From Methylobacillus sp. MM3 (lineage in GTDB: Bacteria > Pseudomonadota > Gammaproteobacteria > Burkholderiales > Methylophilaceae): 64,000 nt of DNA. The first letter of the stretch is position 1. The number at the start of each line of letters is the position of its first letter. The notes below the pieces were generated by a model that was not told the DNA's origin, made no database searches, and saw only the letters and a program-made list of their open reading frames with translations. Made by a program: the position numbers and the translations under genes. Below, piece after piece: positions 41,543 through 50,444 of this stretch. Location: the NCBI RefSeq assembly GCF_001645185.1, contig NZ_LXTQ01000050.1:124001-188000 (forward strand). Reading direction: 5' to 3'.

Positions 41543-41956
41543 TTACCTCGTGCCGATAATAAGGGTATTAAACGATTCGCTCGCATAGCGCCAAAGATCG
41601 GCGGGCGAGCCTCGCCGGCATCCTTTGATGCTGTCATTGACACCGCGCTCATCCGCACAAAGACCACAGTTCACCCAATCAAACTGCAAGCTTTTTTCAT
41701 GCGCTTTTTCCTGCAATGCGGCGATCCAATCCTTGGTGAGCGGGTGCGACTCGTGTTTTGCATCACGGCCGTGAACAGAATTCCCGTGAGCTTGCTGTTG
41801 AGCAAAGGCCAGGGCCGCAGCGCCTTCGTAAGCGAATACGCGCACATGGGCACCCCGATCCAGGGCAGCATCGAGAATCCGGAAAAAAGTCACCGTCCTT
41901 TCATTTTCGAAAGGAGGATCCATGAATGCAAAAGTAAGGGTTTTGATATCTTTCAC
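41543..41956 (-). CDS. DsrE-family sulfur-relay-like protein B
   Basis: 137 residues from a GTG with AAAGGAATATC upstream. A DsrE-like fold with the cysteine segment FDWVNCGLCADERGVNDSIKGCRRGS, which resembles the CGxC..RG active loop of DsrE proteins that carry a persulfide. It is the member of the trio with the most likely sulfur-binding site. Confidence 0.75.
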   Translation of the reverse strand: MKDIKTLTFAFMDPPFENERTVTFFRILDAALDRGAHVRVFAYEGAAALAFAQQQAHGNSVHGRDAKHESHPLTKDWIAALQEKAHEKSLQFDWVNCGLCADERGVNDSIKGCRRGSPADLWRYASESFNTLIIGTR

Positions 41957-41965
41957 GATATTCCT

Positions 41966-42292
41966 TTAATTCCAGATGACCTTGTCGCCATCGAGCAAAG
42001 CATCGACGACCATACCGACCTCTGCCGTCCTGACGGCAGGTTTGAGATGGCCGGGAGAAATTTCACGTTGCAACAATGAGAAGGAGTCGGCGCAGACATT
42101 GACGCCAGCGGCTGCCAGAGCATCGAATTGCGGGCAATGCGCCCCTTGCCTGGCCGCAGTCACGCCATTTTGTACGAGCAAGAGAGTGACGGACCGGCCC
42201 GACTCGGCCAGCCGTCTGGCCAGGTCGAATTGGGCGCCGGTACGGACCTCTGTAAATGGGTCTTGATTCTGAACGAACAAATATCGTGACAT
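41966..42292 (-). CDS. DsrE-family sulfur-relay-like protein C
   Basis: 108 residues from the ATG at 42292. DsrE fold (KYLF-like start MSRYLFVQNQDPFTEVRTG, then DLARRLAESGRSVTLLLVQNGVTAARQG), with cysteines in GAHCPQF and GVNVCADSFSLLQREI. The segment VCADSFSLLQRE is the usual location of the sulfur-binding Cys. It starts 14 bp after cysI. Confidence 0.8.
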   Translation of the reverse strand: MSRYLFVQNQDPFTEVRTGAQFDLARRLAESGRSVTLLLVQNGVTAARQGAHCPQFDALAAAGVNVCADSFSLLQREISPGHLKPAVRTAEVGMVVDALLDGDKVIWN

Positions 42293-42305
42293 GCTGCAGC
42301 CTTCA

Positions 42306-44039
42306 CTATTGAGAGAAAGAGATAATGTTTTGCTCTGCCGATGTTTTATCCAGCAAATGGGCATTTACCAGAAAATCGCCAAATTTTTCACCGGGCCTCC
42401 GCTCGTTCGCATACTGCTCGAACAACGGATCCAGCAATTCGAGGATGCGTTCTTCATTGACGTTACTGGCATAAGGTCTGTTCAAACGGTCGCCGTGGTA
42501 ACTTCCACCCAGATAAAGGTTGTATAAACCGGGCGCCCGGCCTGTCAGGGCAATTTCAGCCAGGTAAGGACGCGCGCAGCCATTCGGGCAACCCGTGATG
42601 CGCAATGTCATCGGCTGCTCTTGCAAACCATGGATCGCCTTGAGCCGATTGAAAAGGCCAAGGAATCTGGGCAGATAACGCTCCGCCTCTGCCATGGCCA
42701 GCCCGCAGGTTGGCAATGCCACGCAGCTCAGCGTGTGCGCGGCTTGACTATCCGGCAGCAGGCGGTCGCCGAGACTGAGGTCGTCCAGCCGCCATTGCAC
42801 CTGCTCAAGGTGATAGGGTTCGATGTTGGTGAGTTGAAGGTTCTGGTTGGGTGTAAGCCGGATATCTCCGGAATAATGTTGCAAGAACCCCATGAGTTGA
42901 TCCTGCAAGGCGCCCTGGATGCGTCCGCTCTCGATGTATAGCGTCCCATGCCACAGTCCGTTGTCGCCCCGCTGCCAGCCCGGCATGTCGTTGTTATGCG
43001 TGAACCTGGCTGTTGCTCGCGCCGGCTCGAGCGGCTTGCCCCAGCGTTCGGCAAGGGTCTGGAGAAACCATGCATTACCGAGGCGATCCAGTGTGTATTT
43101 GAATCGGGCGCGATGCCGGTCCTTGCGGTCACCGAAGTCGCGCTGGATACCCATGACAATTTCCGCCAACATCGGGGCCTCATCGGCCTCAACGAAGCCG
43201 ACCTCTTCCGCCAGCCTCGGATAGCTGTCCTCGCGGGTATCCAGCTGCCCCATTCCTCCGCCTACGCAGACGTTGAAGCCGACTAACTCCCGTCCTTTCA
43301 GGACAGCGATAAGCCCAAGATCCTGACCATAAACATCAATATCGTTATTCGGGGGGATGGCATAACCGACCTTGAATTTGCGCGGCAAATACAAAGGCCC
43401 GTACGCAGGATCTTCGTTTTCTCTACTATTGCCAGCATCCTCGCCATACCAGATTTCAGGATAGGCGCGGGTCTTCGGGATCAAGCGCTGACTGGTCTCC
43501 TTTGCCAAGGCAGCCACCTTACGATGCACCTCGGACAAGGCGGGATTGGCCCCGCATACCACGCCACGGCTGTCATCCCCGCACGCGGCTATCGTGTCCA
43601 GGCCTATTTCACGAATGGCCCGCATACAGCTTTGAAGCTGTCTTTTGCGTATTCCGTGAAGCTGTATGGTCTGCCGGGTGGTTATTCGCAAACCTCGTTC
43701 GGAAAATTCCGCGGCGATTTTGTCCAGCCCTTGCCATTGAGTTTTGGTAAGGATGCCCCCCGGGATTCTTAGCCGAACCATGAACTGAAAGGCAGGCTCA
43801 AGTTTGCGCTGGGCACGTTCGAAACGGGTATCCCGGTTATCCTGCTGATAGATGCCGTGAAACTTCATCAATAGCGGGTCGTCGCCTGGAACTGCACCGG
43901 TGAGCGAGTTCTTCAATCCAATGGCAATTGTGCCGCGCAGGTAATTGCTGCCGTGTTTCAGTTGCTCGTTTGAATGTAATGTCGCGACCGGTTGCGATAA
44001 GTCCGAACTGCGGTCTGTCTGGAGAGTTTTCATAGCCAT
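42306..44039 (-). CDS. cysI: NADPH sulfite reductase haemoprotein (beta subunit)
   Basis: About 577 residues. Siroheme/[4Fe-4S] ligands are seen as CVALPTCG (CxxxxxC) and CPNGC (CxxxC). Arginine-rich sulfite-binding segments are present (SERGLRITTRQTIQLHGI). The start is one of several codons directly after the cysJ stop (TTG 44045, ATG 44039, ATG 44033), so translation is coupled. Normally reduces sulfite to sulfide for cysteine. Here it is followed by three DsrE-type genes, which is not the classical assimilatory setting. Confidence 0.93.
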   Translation of the reverse strand: MAMKTLQTDRSSDLSQPVATLHSNEQLKHGSNYLRGTIAIGLKNSLTGAVPGDDPLLMKFHGIYQQDNRDTRFERAQRKLEPAFQFMVRLRIPGGILTKTQWQGLDKIAAEFSERGLRITTRQTIQLHGIRKRQLQSCMRAIREIGLDTIAACGDDSRGVVCGANPALSEVHRKVAALAKETSQRLIPKTRAYPEIWYGEDAGNSRENEDPAYGPLYLPRKFKVGYAIPPNNDIDVYGQDLGLIAVLKGRELVGFNVCVGGGMGQLDTREDSYPRLAEEVGFVEADEAPMLAEIVMGIQRDFGDRKDRHRARFKYTLDRLGNAWFLQTLAERWGKPLEPARATARFTHNNDMPGWQRGDNGLWHGTLYIESGRIQGALQDQLMGFLQHYSGDIRLTPNQNLQLTNIEPYHLEQVQWRLDDLSLGDRLLPDSQAAHTLSCVALPTCGLAMAEAERYLPRFLGLFNRLKAIHGLQEQPMTLRITGCPNGCARPYLAEIALTGRAPGLYNLYLGGSYHGDRLNRPYASNVNEERILELLDPLFEQYANERRPGEKFGDFLVNAHLLDKTSAEQNIISFSQ

Positions 44040-44045
44040 TGCCAA

Positions 44046-45812
44046 TCAATAAAGATTACGGTGTATGCGTTTGCTGTTATTGATTTGTTCCCAGAGTTCG
44101 GCCCTTCGGGTCTCTCCCAGCCAAAACTTGAGGGAATGTTCGCACTGGGTAAGCCGGGTTCTGTCTCCGCATAAATAAAGGTGCGCGCCTTTTTCCATCC
44201 ATTCCGTGAATCGTTTCGCCTGTTCCAGCAGTGGGTCCGCCAAAGACCGCCAGGGTTGATCGACATAGAAGACGGTATCCACATGGCTGAGCACGCCATC
44301 GGCATGTGCCTGTTGCCAATCCAGCTGGTAAAGGAAATCTTCCTCGAACTCCTGCTCGGCAAATACCAGCCAGCATCGGCGTGCGATTTGAGCTGCGCGC
44401 AACTCCTGAAGAAAAGACCGGTATGGGGCTATACCGGTACCATCGGCGATCAGAATGAGGGGAACATCCTGCGCCTCCGGTAAGCGAAACCGGGGATTGG
44501 CATGCGGATAAATACGCATGCTTTCTCCCGGCTGTATATTGAGCAGATAGTCGGACGCGATGCCAAGCTCTACCCTGTTATGGAAAGAGTAGCGGTATTG
44601 CTGCACCGTCAAATGCAACTCGTCGTCAATATAACGTTGGCTATTCGCCAAATCATATAGCCTGGGTTGTAGTGGACGCAGGCTATCAACAAAAACTTGC
44701 GCATCCGGGGTTGCCGGATACTTGCTGATCAAATCGATTAATTGATGTGTCCGCAAAAAATCGCGCTGGATTTTATGGTCGGCAGCCAGGACCGCTTTCA
44801 ATTGGTCATCGTTTGCCAATTGCGCCCACGATTCGAGCAAACGCTGACCCGGTACGGTCAGATCCCGCGTTTCTCTCAAGGCTTGTACCAACGGCATCGC
44901 CTGGCTATCCACCAGCACAGCTTGCTCTCCCGGCAAATTCGCCGCATCAAGAATGGCAGCAACCAAGGCGGGCGGATTTTCGACCAGAACACCCACCGCA
45001 TCTCCCGGGGTCATGCTGAAGTCGCTCGCATCGACGGCTACGGAAATATGGTGAATGGCATTGGTGCGGTGATTTGCGCTTAATCGAAGATTTTCCAGAA
45101 CTTCGACGACAAAAGGATGTTGTCTGGAATAAACCTTTCTTGCCGCTTGCTGCGATACGGAATGATGCGATAGCGGCCGATGCCCAATGGCACTCTTGTC
45201 ACGGGGCACCACTTTCAGAATCGCATCCATCCACGCCTGTGCCGCTACGGCATAATCGACATCGCAATCGACTCGCGCCAGAAGTCGCGCCGCATGCAAC
45301 GCGGAAAGCCGCTCATCCAGCTGCTTTCCCGTGGCACAAAAATGTTCGTAAGTACTGTCGCCCAAAGCCAATACAGCGTAATTCAATTGCTGCAGATCAA
45401 TGGCTTCCTCCTCCATTAAGGCGTTATAAAAAGCGGAGACAGGCTGTGGAGGGTCACCGTCTCCGTGCGTGCTGCAGATGACAAACAGATACTGATACTT
45501 GAGTAATTGGCGTACCCTTACATCCGCCAATGTTGCAACTTGCGCTTGTATTCCTTCCTTTTCGGCCTGATTCCCCAACTGCCTTGCCAGTCTTTCGGAG
45601 TTGCCCGTTTCGCTGCCATATGCAATCAGTACATTTGTTTTTTGGTCAGGCGATGGAATGACTTCCCTACCGTTGGACTTTGCCGCCAAATAATCGATTA
45701 GCCATAACGACTGGGCTTCATCCAGACGATCAAGCACATCTTGAAGGTCTTTCCAGAGACGATCAGCGAATAAATGGGTCGCTGGATTGTTCAGCATAAA
45801 ATCGTTTACCAC
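44046..45812 (-). CDS. cysJ: NADPH sulfite reductase flavoprotein (alpha subunit)
   Basis: 588 residues. Flavodoxin domain (LIAYGSETGNSERLARQLG, FVICSTHGDGDPPQPVSAFY), then a CPR-type FAD domain (RLYDLANSQRYIDDELHLTV) and an NADPH domain (LILIADGTGIAPYRSFLQEL, HLYLCGDRTRL). It passes electrons from NADPH via FAD and FMN to CysI. The start may be the GTG at 45812 or the ATG at 45797; neither has a strong ribosome site. Divergent from the LysR gene, its likely regulator. Confidence 0.93.
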   Translation of the reverse strand: MVNDFMLNNPATHLFADRLWKDLQDVLDRLDEAQSLWLIDYLAAKSNGREVIPSPDQKTNVLIAYGSETGNSERLARQLGNQAEKEGIQAQVATLADVRVRQLLKYQYLFVICSTHGDGDPPQPVSAFYNALMEEEAIDLQQLNYAVLALGDSTYEHFCATGKQLDERLSALHAARLLARVDCDVDYAVAAQAWMDAILKVVPRDKSAIGHRPLSHHSVSQQAARKVYSRQHPFVVEVLENLRLSANHRTNAIHHISVAVDASDFSMTPGDAVGVLVENPPALVAAILDAANLPGEQAVLVDSQAMPLVQALRETRDLTVPGQRLLESWAQLANDDQLKAVLAADHKIQRDFLRTHQLIDLISKYPATPDAQVFVDSLRPLQPRLYDLANSQRYIDDELHLTVQQYRYSFHNRVELGIASDYLLNIQPGESMRIYPHANPRFRLPEAQDVPLILIADGTGIAPYRSFLQELRAAQIARRCWLVFAEQEFEEDFLYQLDWQQAHADGVLSHVDTVFYVDQPWRSLADPLLEQAKRFTEWMEKGAHLYLCGDRTRLTQCEHSLKFWLGETRRAELWEQINNSKRIHRNLY

Positions 45813-45921
45813 ACATGCGTTTTAATCAGAACACAGTATGCTTCCAAATATTTTTGATGAATAATGAAATAAAATGCCATTTAATATTAATAATTTTGAT
45901 ATTAACTAAAAGCAGAATTTG
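45813..45921. promoter_or_regulatory. Divergent cysJ/lysR promoter region
   Basis: 109 AT-rich bases. It contains a half-site TGCCATTTAA (45875) like the FisR sites, and a TTAATATTAA palindrome (45882-45891) that could be a LysR box. No -24/-12 element. Confidence 0.4.
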
Positions 45922-46788
45922 ATGGATATCGATCTGGCACGTACCTTTTTGGAAATTGTTCGCTCGGGAAGCTTTATCGCCGCCGCTGAGCGGCTGCATA
46001 TCACTCAGACGGCTGTTACCGCACGGGTTCGGAATCTGGAGAGCCAGCTTGGTTGCCGTCTATTCATACGGAATCGGCAAGGCGCCCGGATGACGGAACA
46101 CGGCGAGCGGTTCGTACTCCACGCCAGCCAGCTGGTTCATACGTGGGATGCCGCTCGCCGGGAATTACCCTTGCCGGAAGGCACGGGCAATATCGTGACC
46201 ATAGGCGGCGAGTTGAGCTTGTGGAATCCATTGCTCCTGGATTGGGTTGGCCGGATTCGTGAAGAGCTTCCGACGCTTGCAATCCGAGTTGCCGTTGGGG
46301 ATATGCGCAAATTGCAACAAGAAATGGAAAATGGCGTCATGGATGCAGCCATCGTCCATCAGCCCGTTTACTGGCCGGATATACAGGTCGAACAGTTGCT
46401 TGAGGAAAAGCTGGTTCTGGTCCGCTCCACGAGCAATCCGCTTCCTTATATTTATGTTGACTGGGGTGAAGGATTTCGGCGGCAACATGATGCCGCATTG
46501 CCGCAATATGCGAGGTCGAGTCTTGTTTCCGACCTCGGCCCATTGGCACTGAATTACATCCTGACAAAAGGAGGCAGCGGGTATTTTCGTACGCGAGTGA
46601 TACAACGCTATCTGGATGAGAGAGCTCTTGAATTGGTCCCTCAATTTCCCGAATTCTCTTACCCGGTATATCTCATGTCACCGCGGAACAACGAAAACGC
46701 GCTGCTGGAAAATGTTCTGCAGATATTGAGGAACGTGTCGAAAAAAGACAGCAACTGGTCACAGACAACGCGATTGGGCTTCATTTGA
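45922..46788 (+). CDS. LysR-family transcriptional regulator
   Basis: 288 residues from the ATG at 45922. N-terminal helix-turn-helix (ARTFLEIVRSGSFIAAAERLHITQTAVTARVRNLESQLG) and a C-terminal ligand-binding domain. Divergent from cysJI-dsrE, so it likely regulates that operon. It is not a close CysB by sequence feel. Co-inducer unknown. Confidence 0.9.
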   Translation: MDIDLARTFLEIVRSGSFIAAAERLHITQTAVTARVRNLESQLGCRLFIRNRQGARMTEHGERFVLHASQLVHTWDAARRELPLPEGTGNIVTIGGELSLWNPLLLDWVGRIREELPTLAIRVAVGDMRKLQQEMENGVMDAAIVHQPVYWPDIQVEQLLEEKLVLVRSTSNPLPYIYVDWGEGFRRQHDAALPQYARSSLVSDLGPLALNYILTKGGSGYFRTRVIQRYLDERALELVPQFPEFSYPVYLMSPRNNENALLENVLQILRNVSKKDSNWSQTTRLGFI

Positions 46789-46798
46789 TATAGAAGTC

Positions 46799-47221
46799 CT
46801 ATCTCGCTGGATGCTCAAAAACCTCCTTAAGAAGTTGAAGCTCCTTCTGGTGCAACTCCGCGATACGCTCAAGCAATCGCAATCCTTCAGGCAATAAATG
46901 AATTGCGACTTTGCGGCGATCCTCCTGCATCGGCCGACGCTCGATCAATCCCAGCTTCTCGCAACGATCAACCAGCGCCACTACCCCGTGATGCTTGGCC
47001 TGCAGCCTTTCTGCCAGTTCTGCCACGCTGAGCCAATCCCGCCCGGGCGCGCCCATCAAATGTAACAACAATTGATATTGCAAAGGGGTCACTCCATTCG
47101 CCCTGCAAATATCCTCGCTGCTCCTCAGGAATTTCCTTAACTGAAAACGGAAACTGGAGAGTTGCTCATAGTCGTTTTTGTTCAAGCTTGCTCTTTCGGG
47201 CCGGGAAGATGACATCTGCAT
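46799..47221 (-). CDS. MarR-family regulator (second copy)
   Basis: 140 residues. Winged helix with VTPLQYQLLLHLMGAPGRDWLSVAELAERLQAKHHGVVALVDRCEKLGLIERRPMQEDRRK. Its N-terminal helix has SFRFQLRKFLRSSEDICRANG, close to the first MarR protein. A perfect 45-bp palindrome begins 13 bp upstream and must be its operator for autoregulation and control of the divergent YIP1-like gene. Confidence 0.88.
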   Translation of the reverse strand: MQMSSSRPERASLNKNDYEQLSSFRFQLRKFLRSSEDICRANGVTPLQYQLLLHLMGAPGRDWLSVAELAERLQAKHHGVVALVDRCEKLGLIERRPMQEDRRKVAIHLLPEGLRLLERIAELHQKELQLLKEVFEHPAR

Positions 47222-47233
47222 TATTCACTTTAG

Positions 47234-47278
47234 TGATAATATAAAATATATCACGACGTGATATATTTTATATTATCA
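47234..47278. promoter_or_regulatory. Perfect 45-bp palindrome, MarR operator
   Basis: Two 22-bp arms (left arm starts TGATAATATAAAATATATCA) flank a single central A. Each arm is itself nearly a TGATA..TATCA dyad, so the site can be read as two MarR operators placed head to head. It covers the whole gap between the divergent marR and YIP1-like genes. Confidence 0.8.
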
Positions 47279-47311
47279 TTGGTTCTCCATAGCGCCCGAG
47301 AGGAGTCTTTC

Positions 47312-47851
47312 ATGAACACGATTACCCTCCTGAAAGTGTTGCTCACCCCTGCGGCGGGCTGGCCGGATATAGTCAAAGCCAGAAGCTCGACAGTAAAAAT
47401 ACTGCTCATGCTGGTTATCCCCAGCATGTTGTTTCCTCCGGCAATGTTGCAGCATGCTGGAGAATATTATCAGTCGCTCATTTCGATCCCCGCTCCGCTT
47501 TTCTTTATTCTCGAAGCCATCACCTTTGTTGTCGTCATCTATCAAATCAAAAACATTTCGAATACATATGGCGTAAACATTGGCTATTACGAAGCCTTTC
47601 TTCTGGCATCCGTAAGCATCGTTCCTTTTTGCATGTCATTTCTGATGCTCGGTTTTCCCGGTATTGGCTTCGGCCTCATCCCGCTATTGATTGTCGGAGC
47701 GCTTTGTTATTCGGGCTTTATTTTCTACAAGGGATTCCGCACCTTCAGCGCTACTCAGGAAGCCATCTACTCCGTGCATATTGTTTATACGGTAGTCAGC
47801 GCAGCGGGAAGCTGGCTGGTACTGTTAGCGATTTTAATTGCCTTGAAATAA
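47312..47851 (+). CDS. YIP1-family membrane protein
   Basis: 179 residues from the ATG at 47312 (GAGAGGAG upstream). Five membrane segments; the N-terminal LLKVLLTPAAGWPDIVKARSSTVKILL and later YEAFLLASVSIVPF are typical of bacterial YIP1-domain proteins. Function unknown. Controlled by the 45-bp palindrome and probably co-transcribed with the Rrf2 gene 38 bp downstream. Confidence 0.8.
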   Translation: MNTITLLKVLLTPAAGWPDIVKARSSTVKILLMLVIPSMLFPPAMLQHAGEYYQSLISIPAPLFFILEAITFVVVIYQIKNISNTYGVNIGYYEAFLLASVSIVPFCMSFLMLGFPGIGFGLIPLLIVGALCYSGFIFYKGFRTFSATQEAIYSVHIVYTVVSAAGSWLVLLAILIALK

Positions 47852-47888
47852 GACTGAAATTGCAAACACTTCGCCCAGCAGGCAAGAA

Positions 47889-48350
47889 ATGCTGATTTCC
47901 AAAACCAGCCAATACGCAATCCAGGCCATGATTTATTTAGCCACGCGCGAGCCTGAGATTAAAGTCACCGCCCACGACATCGCGGAACAGCTCGACTTAC
48001 CGACAACTTATCTATCGAAAATCATGCAAACACTTTCCAGACACACGTTGGTACGGTCTACCCGTGGTCCGACGGGAGGTTTCAGTTTGGGGAGAACGGC
48101 AGCCAGCATAAACCTGATGCAAATATTGATCATTACGGAAGGCATCAATTTCACAAAAGAATGCCTGCTTGGATTGAAAGAGTGCGACGAAGCAACCAAA
48201 TGCCCCGTCCACGACCAATGGCAGCCGGTAAAACTGAAGATCACCAGGCTGCTAAAGCATCAAACCCTGCATGCCCTGAGCAATGACGTGAAGTCGGGAA
48301 AATATCGAATCAATGAGATTCCGTACCTGGCCAAAGAGATTCTGATGTGA
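47889..48350 (+). CDS. Rrf2-family iron-sulfur-type regulator
   Basis: 153 residues. N-terminal winged helix (TSQYAIQAMIYLATREP, LDLPTTYLSKIMQTLSRHTLVRSTRGPTGGFSLGR). Three cysteines follow in CLLGLKECDEATKC, close to the three-Cys arrangement with which IscR and NsrR hold an Fe-S cluster. It may sense NO, iron-sulfur status or redox. Targets are not evident here. Confidence 0.88.
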   Translation: MLISKTSQYAIQAMIYLATREPEIKVTAHDIAEQLDLPTTYLSKIMQTLSRHTLVRSTRGPTGGFSLGRTAASINLMQILIITEGINFTKECLLGLKECDEATKCPVHDQWQPVKLKITRLLKHQTLHALSNDVKSGKYRINEIPYLAKEILM

Positions 48351-48738
48351 AGTGACTTCGACGTCTCAACTCACTGAAATGCAGAAGGAACTCCATGCCT
48401 CTTCTATAAGGAATAAAGCGAGGAATGTCGCTTTCGGATGCTGCGATGCATCGCGCAATAAACAAAAAAACTCATCCGAAGGGCCTCCTTCGGATGACTC
48501 GGCATTTCTTGTTCTTGGCTGATTGATATTGTTTGTGGGCGATTCTAGGGGGCGGCTGGCGGTTTTACACCCATCAGAACTGATAGGTGCGGGAACTCGA
48601 TAAATGCATTAGTTGGACTTCTTCTTTGCGTTGCGGGGAATTTGCTTTCGTATGCGGTGGTCGAATTGGGTAGAATACCCCGAGCGCCGTTCTTGACGGC
48701 ATCGCATCATCTCACTCACTCGCTAGCGGGAGGTCATC
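48351..48738. other. 388-bp intergenic region and composition boundary
   Basis: Holds an 11-bp stem hairpin (48472-48497) and no recognisable gene. To its right the sequence is visibly richer in G and C, with codon third positions mostly G or C; to its left the sulfur genes are closer to even composition. No tRNA, integrase or direct repeat marks the change. Confidence 0.45.
48465..48497 (-). terminator. Hairpin with T-run on the minus strand
   Basis: TCATCCGAAGG and CCTTCGGATGA form a perfect 11-bp stem around GCCT. On the minus strand a run of seven T follows, as in an intrinsic terminator. No minus-strand gene lies upstream of it, so it may be a relic or may act as an RNA 3' end for the Rrf2 transcript. 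Confidence 0.55.
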
Positions 48739-48936
48739 ATGGATGTAAACACTATCGCCAGCCAAGCGATGGCCATGTCTATCCAGCAGACCAGGGACGC
48801 CATCGGCATAGCTGTGCTGAAGAAAACGCTGGAGGTGCAGGCCAACAATGCGATGGCGTTGATCGATGCGTTGCAGCAACCAGCTTCCGCCAATAATCCA
48901 CCCAATCTCGGAAACACCATCGACACCACGGCCTGA
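48739..48936 (+). CDS. YjfB-like putative motility protein
   Basis: 65 residues, with GGGAGGTC upstream. The pattern MDVNTIASQAMAMSIQQTRDAIG and the following VLKKTLEVQANNAMALIDAL match the small YjfB family found next to flagellar or chemotaxis genes. It is mostly helical and has no signal peptide. Function unknown. Confidence 0.75.
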   Translation: MDVNTIASQAMAMSIQQTRDAIGIAVLKKTLEVQANNAMALIDALQQPASANNPPNLGNTIDTTA

Positions 48937-48954
48937 GTGGCCGCAAGGAATACG

Positions 48955-50118
48955 ATGGCGGACAACACCTCCACCAGCAGGGAACTGAGCCCGACCTTCC
49001 GGGTATTCGACAGCATCGCCGAGATTGCTCCGCAGGACTGGAATTGTCTCGCCGGAACCCAGCCCTTTCTGCAACACGCCTTCCTTCGCGCGCTGGAAGA
49101 TACCGGCTGCGCCAGCCTTGAAACCGGCTGGATGCCGCAGCACATGACCTTGTGGCTGGGATCGTATCTCGTCGGCGCAATGCCGATGTATGTAAAGCAT
49201 CACTCCTATGGCGAGTATGTATTTGACTGGGCGTGGGCGGATGCGTACGAGCGCAATGGTCTCGATTATTATCCCAAGCTGCTTTCGGCGGTGCCTTTCA
49301 CACCGGTGGCAGGGCCGCGCCTGCTGGCGGAGAACGACGATTGCAGGCGGCTGCTGGTAATCGCGGCGGTAAATTTCGCCAAAAATGCCGGCCTGTCGTC
49401 GTTTCACTGCCTGTTTCCGGCCGAAGCCGAACGCAGCATTTTCGAGGATGCCGGACTGATGATCCGCGAAGGCGTGCAGTTTCACTGGACTAATCCGGGT
49501 TTCCGCACTTTCGAGGATTATCTGAACGCGATGAACCACGACAAGCGCAAGAAAATCCGGCAGGAACGCCGCAAAATGTTCGACCAGGGCGTCGACTTCC
49601 GTCATCTGAGCGGCGCGGAAATCAGCGAGAAAGACTGGGAGTTTTTTACCGACTGCTACGTCAATACCTACCGCCAGCACCGCTCCATGCCCTATTTGAC
49701 GCTGGAATTCTTCTTGCGGCTCGGGCGTGTCATGCCGGATAACATCCTGCTGATCGTGGCGCAGCAAGACGGTGAAGACATCGCCGCATCGCTTAATATC
49801 TTCGATAACGAAACGCTCTACGGCCGTTATTGGGGTACGCAGCAATATTTGCCCGGGCTGCATTTCGAGACCTGTTATTACCAGGCCATCGAATTCTGCA
49901 TCGCGCGCGGCATCGGCGTTTTCGAGGGCGGCGCCCAAGGCGAGCACAAGCTGGCGCGGGGGTTGCTGCCAACGCCTACCTGCTCCGCGCATTGGCTGGC
50001 GCATCCGGGCTTTTCAGGAGCGATCGAAGAATTCCTCGCGCGCGAATCGCTGCACATGCGCGATTACATCGATGAGCTCAACGAGCACAATCCTTTCAAA
50101 TCCACCAATACGAAATAA
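48955..50118 (+). CDS. GNAT/FemAB-like acyltransferase (COG3146 type)
   Basis: 387 residues from the ATG at 48955 (AAGGAATACG upstream). The protein reads as a double-GNAT fold seen in the DUF482/COG3146 group (FRVFDSIAEIAPQDWNCLAG at the start, YLTLEFFLRLGRVMPDNILLIV and GRYWGTQQYLPGLHFETCYYQAIEF in the second half). The substrate is unknown; related proteins are annotated as possible peptidoglycan acyltransferases. Not clearly linked to the following mxa genes. Confidence 0.8.
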   Translation: MADNTSTSRELSPTFRVFDSIAEIAPQDWNCLAGTQPFLQHAFLRALEDTGCASLETGWMPQHMTLWLGSYLVGAMPMYVKHHSYGEYVFDWAWADAYERNGLDYYPKLLSAVPFTPVAGPRLLAENDDCRRLLVIAAVNFAKNAGLSSFHCLFPAEAERSIFEDAGLMIREGVQFHWTNPGFRTFEDYLNAMNHDKRKKIRQERRKMFDQGVDFRHLSGAEISEKDWEFFTDCYVNTYRQHRSMPYLTLEFFLRLGRVMPDNILLIVAQQDGEDIAASLNIFDNETLYGRYWGTQQYLPGLHFETCYYQAIEFCIARGIGVFEGGAQGEHKLARGLLPTPTCSAHWLAHPGFSGAIEEFLARESLHMRDYIDELNEHNPFKSTNTK

Positions 50119-50276
50119 CCGGTAAACAGCGTCACCCGTCCCTTCCCCCATAATCCCCGCAGAAATTTTAACGGGGCCTTGCTAAACATATACAGATCTG
50201 TATAGTCTCAGTTGAAAATAATTCTGGGACAGCGCTTAGGCCTCGTCCTTTCGTACGCGCGAAAAGAAAAACAATC
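50119..50276. promoter_or_regulatory. Gap with a 16-bp palindrome
   Basis: The palindrome TATACAGATCTGTATA (50189-50204) stands 240 bp upstream of mxaR. It looks like a dimeric-regulator operator for the small ORF at 50277 and perhaps the mxa operon. Confidence 0.45.
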
Positions 50277-50396
50277 ATGACTACCATCGGCATCAATTAC
50301 GACGTGACTGCAGGCAAGAAACAAAACTTCGAAAGCATTGTTGAGCATGCGCCCAACACGGCAAACGGCCACAGCCCCTCGCAGTCAGGCTGCTGA
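50277..50396 (+). pseudogene. Remnant of a small antibiotic-biosynthesis-monooxygenase-like gene
   Basis: 39 residues starting MTTIGINYDVTAGKKQNFES, which matches the N-terminal strand of small ABM-domain proteins (usually about 90-100 residues). After about residue 24 the likeness is lost and a stop comes early. Probably a truncated copy, though a functional short protein cannot be excluded. Confidence 0.45.
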
Positions 50397-50444
50397 CCAC
50401 CTATACCTTTCTGTCTCCCAAGCACTAGCCAACAAGGAACCCTC

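Noticed and set aside
48712-50004. 430-codon minus-strand frame opposite the YjfB and acyltransferase genes
   Set aside because: Composition is that of an antisense shadow in GC-rich DNA; the + strand frames have ribosome sites and recognisable folds.
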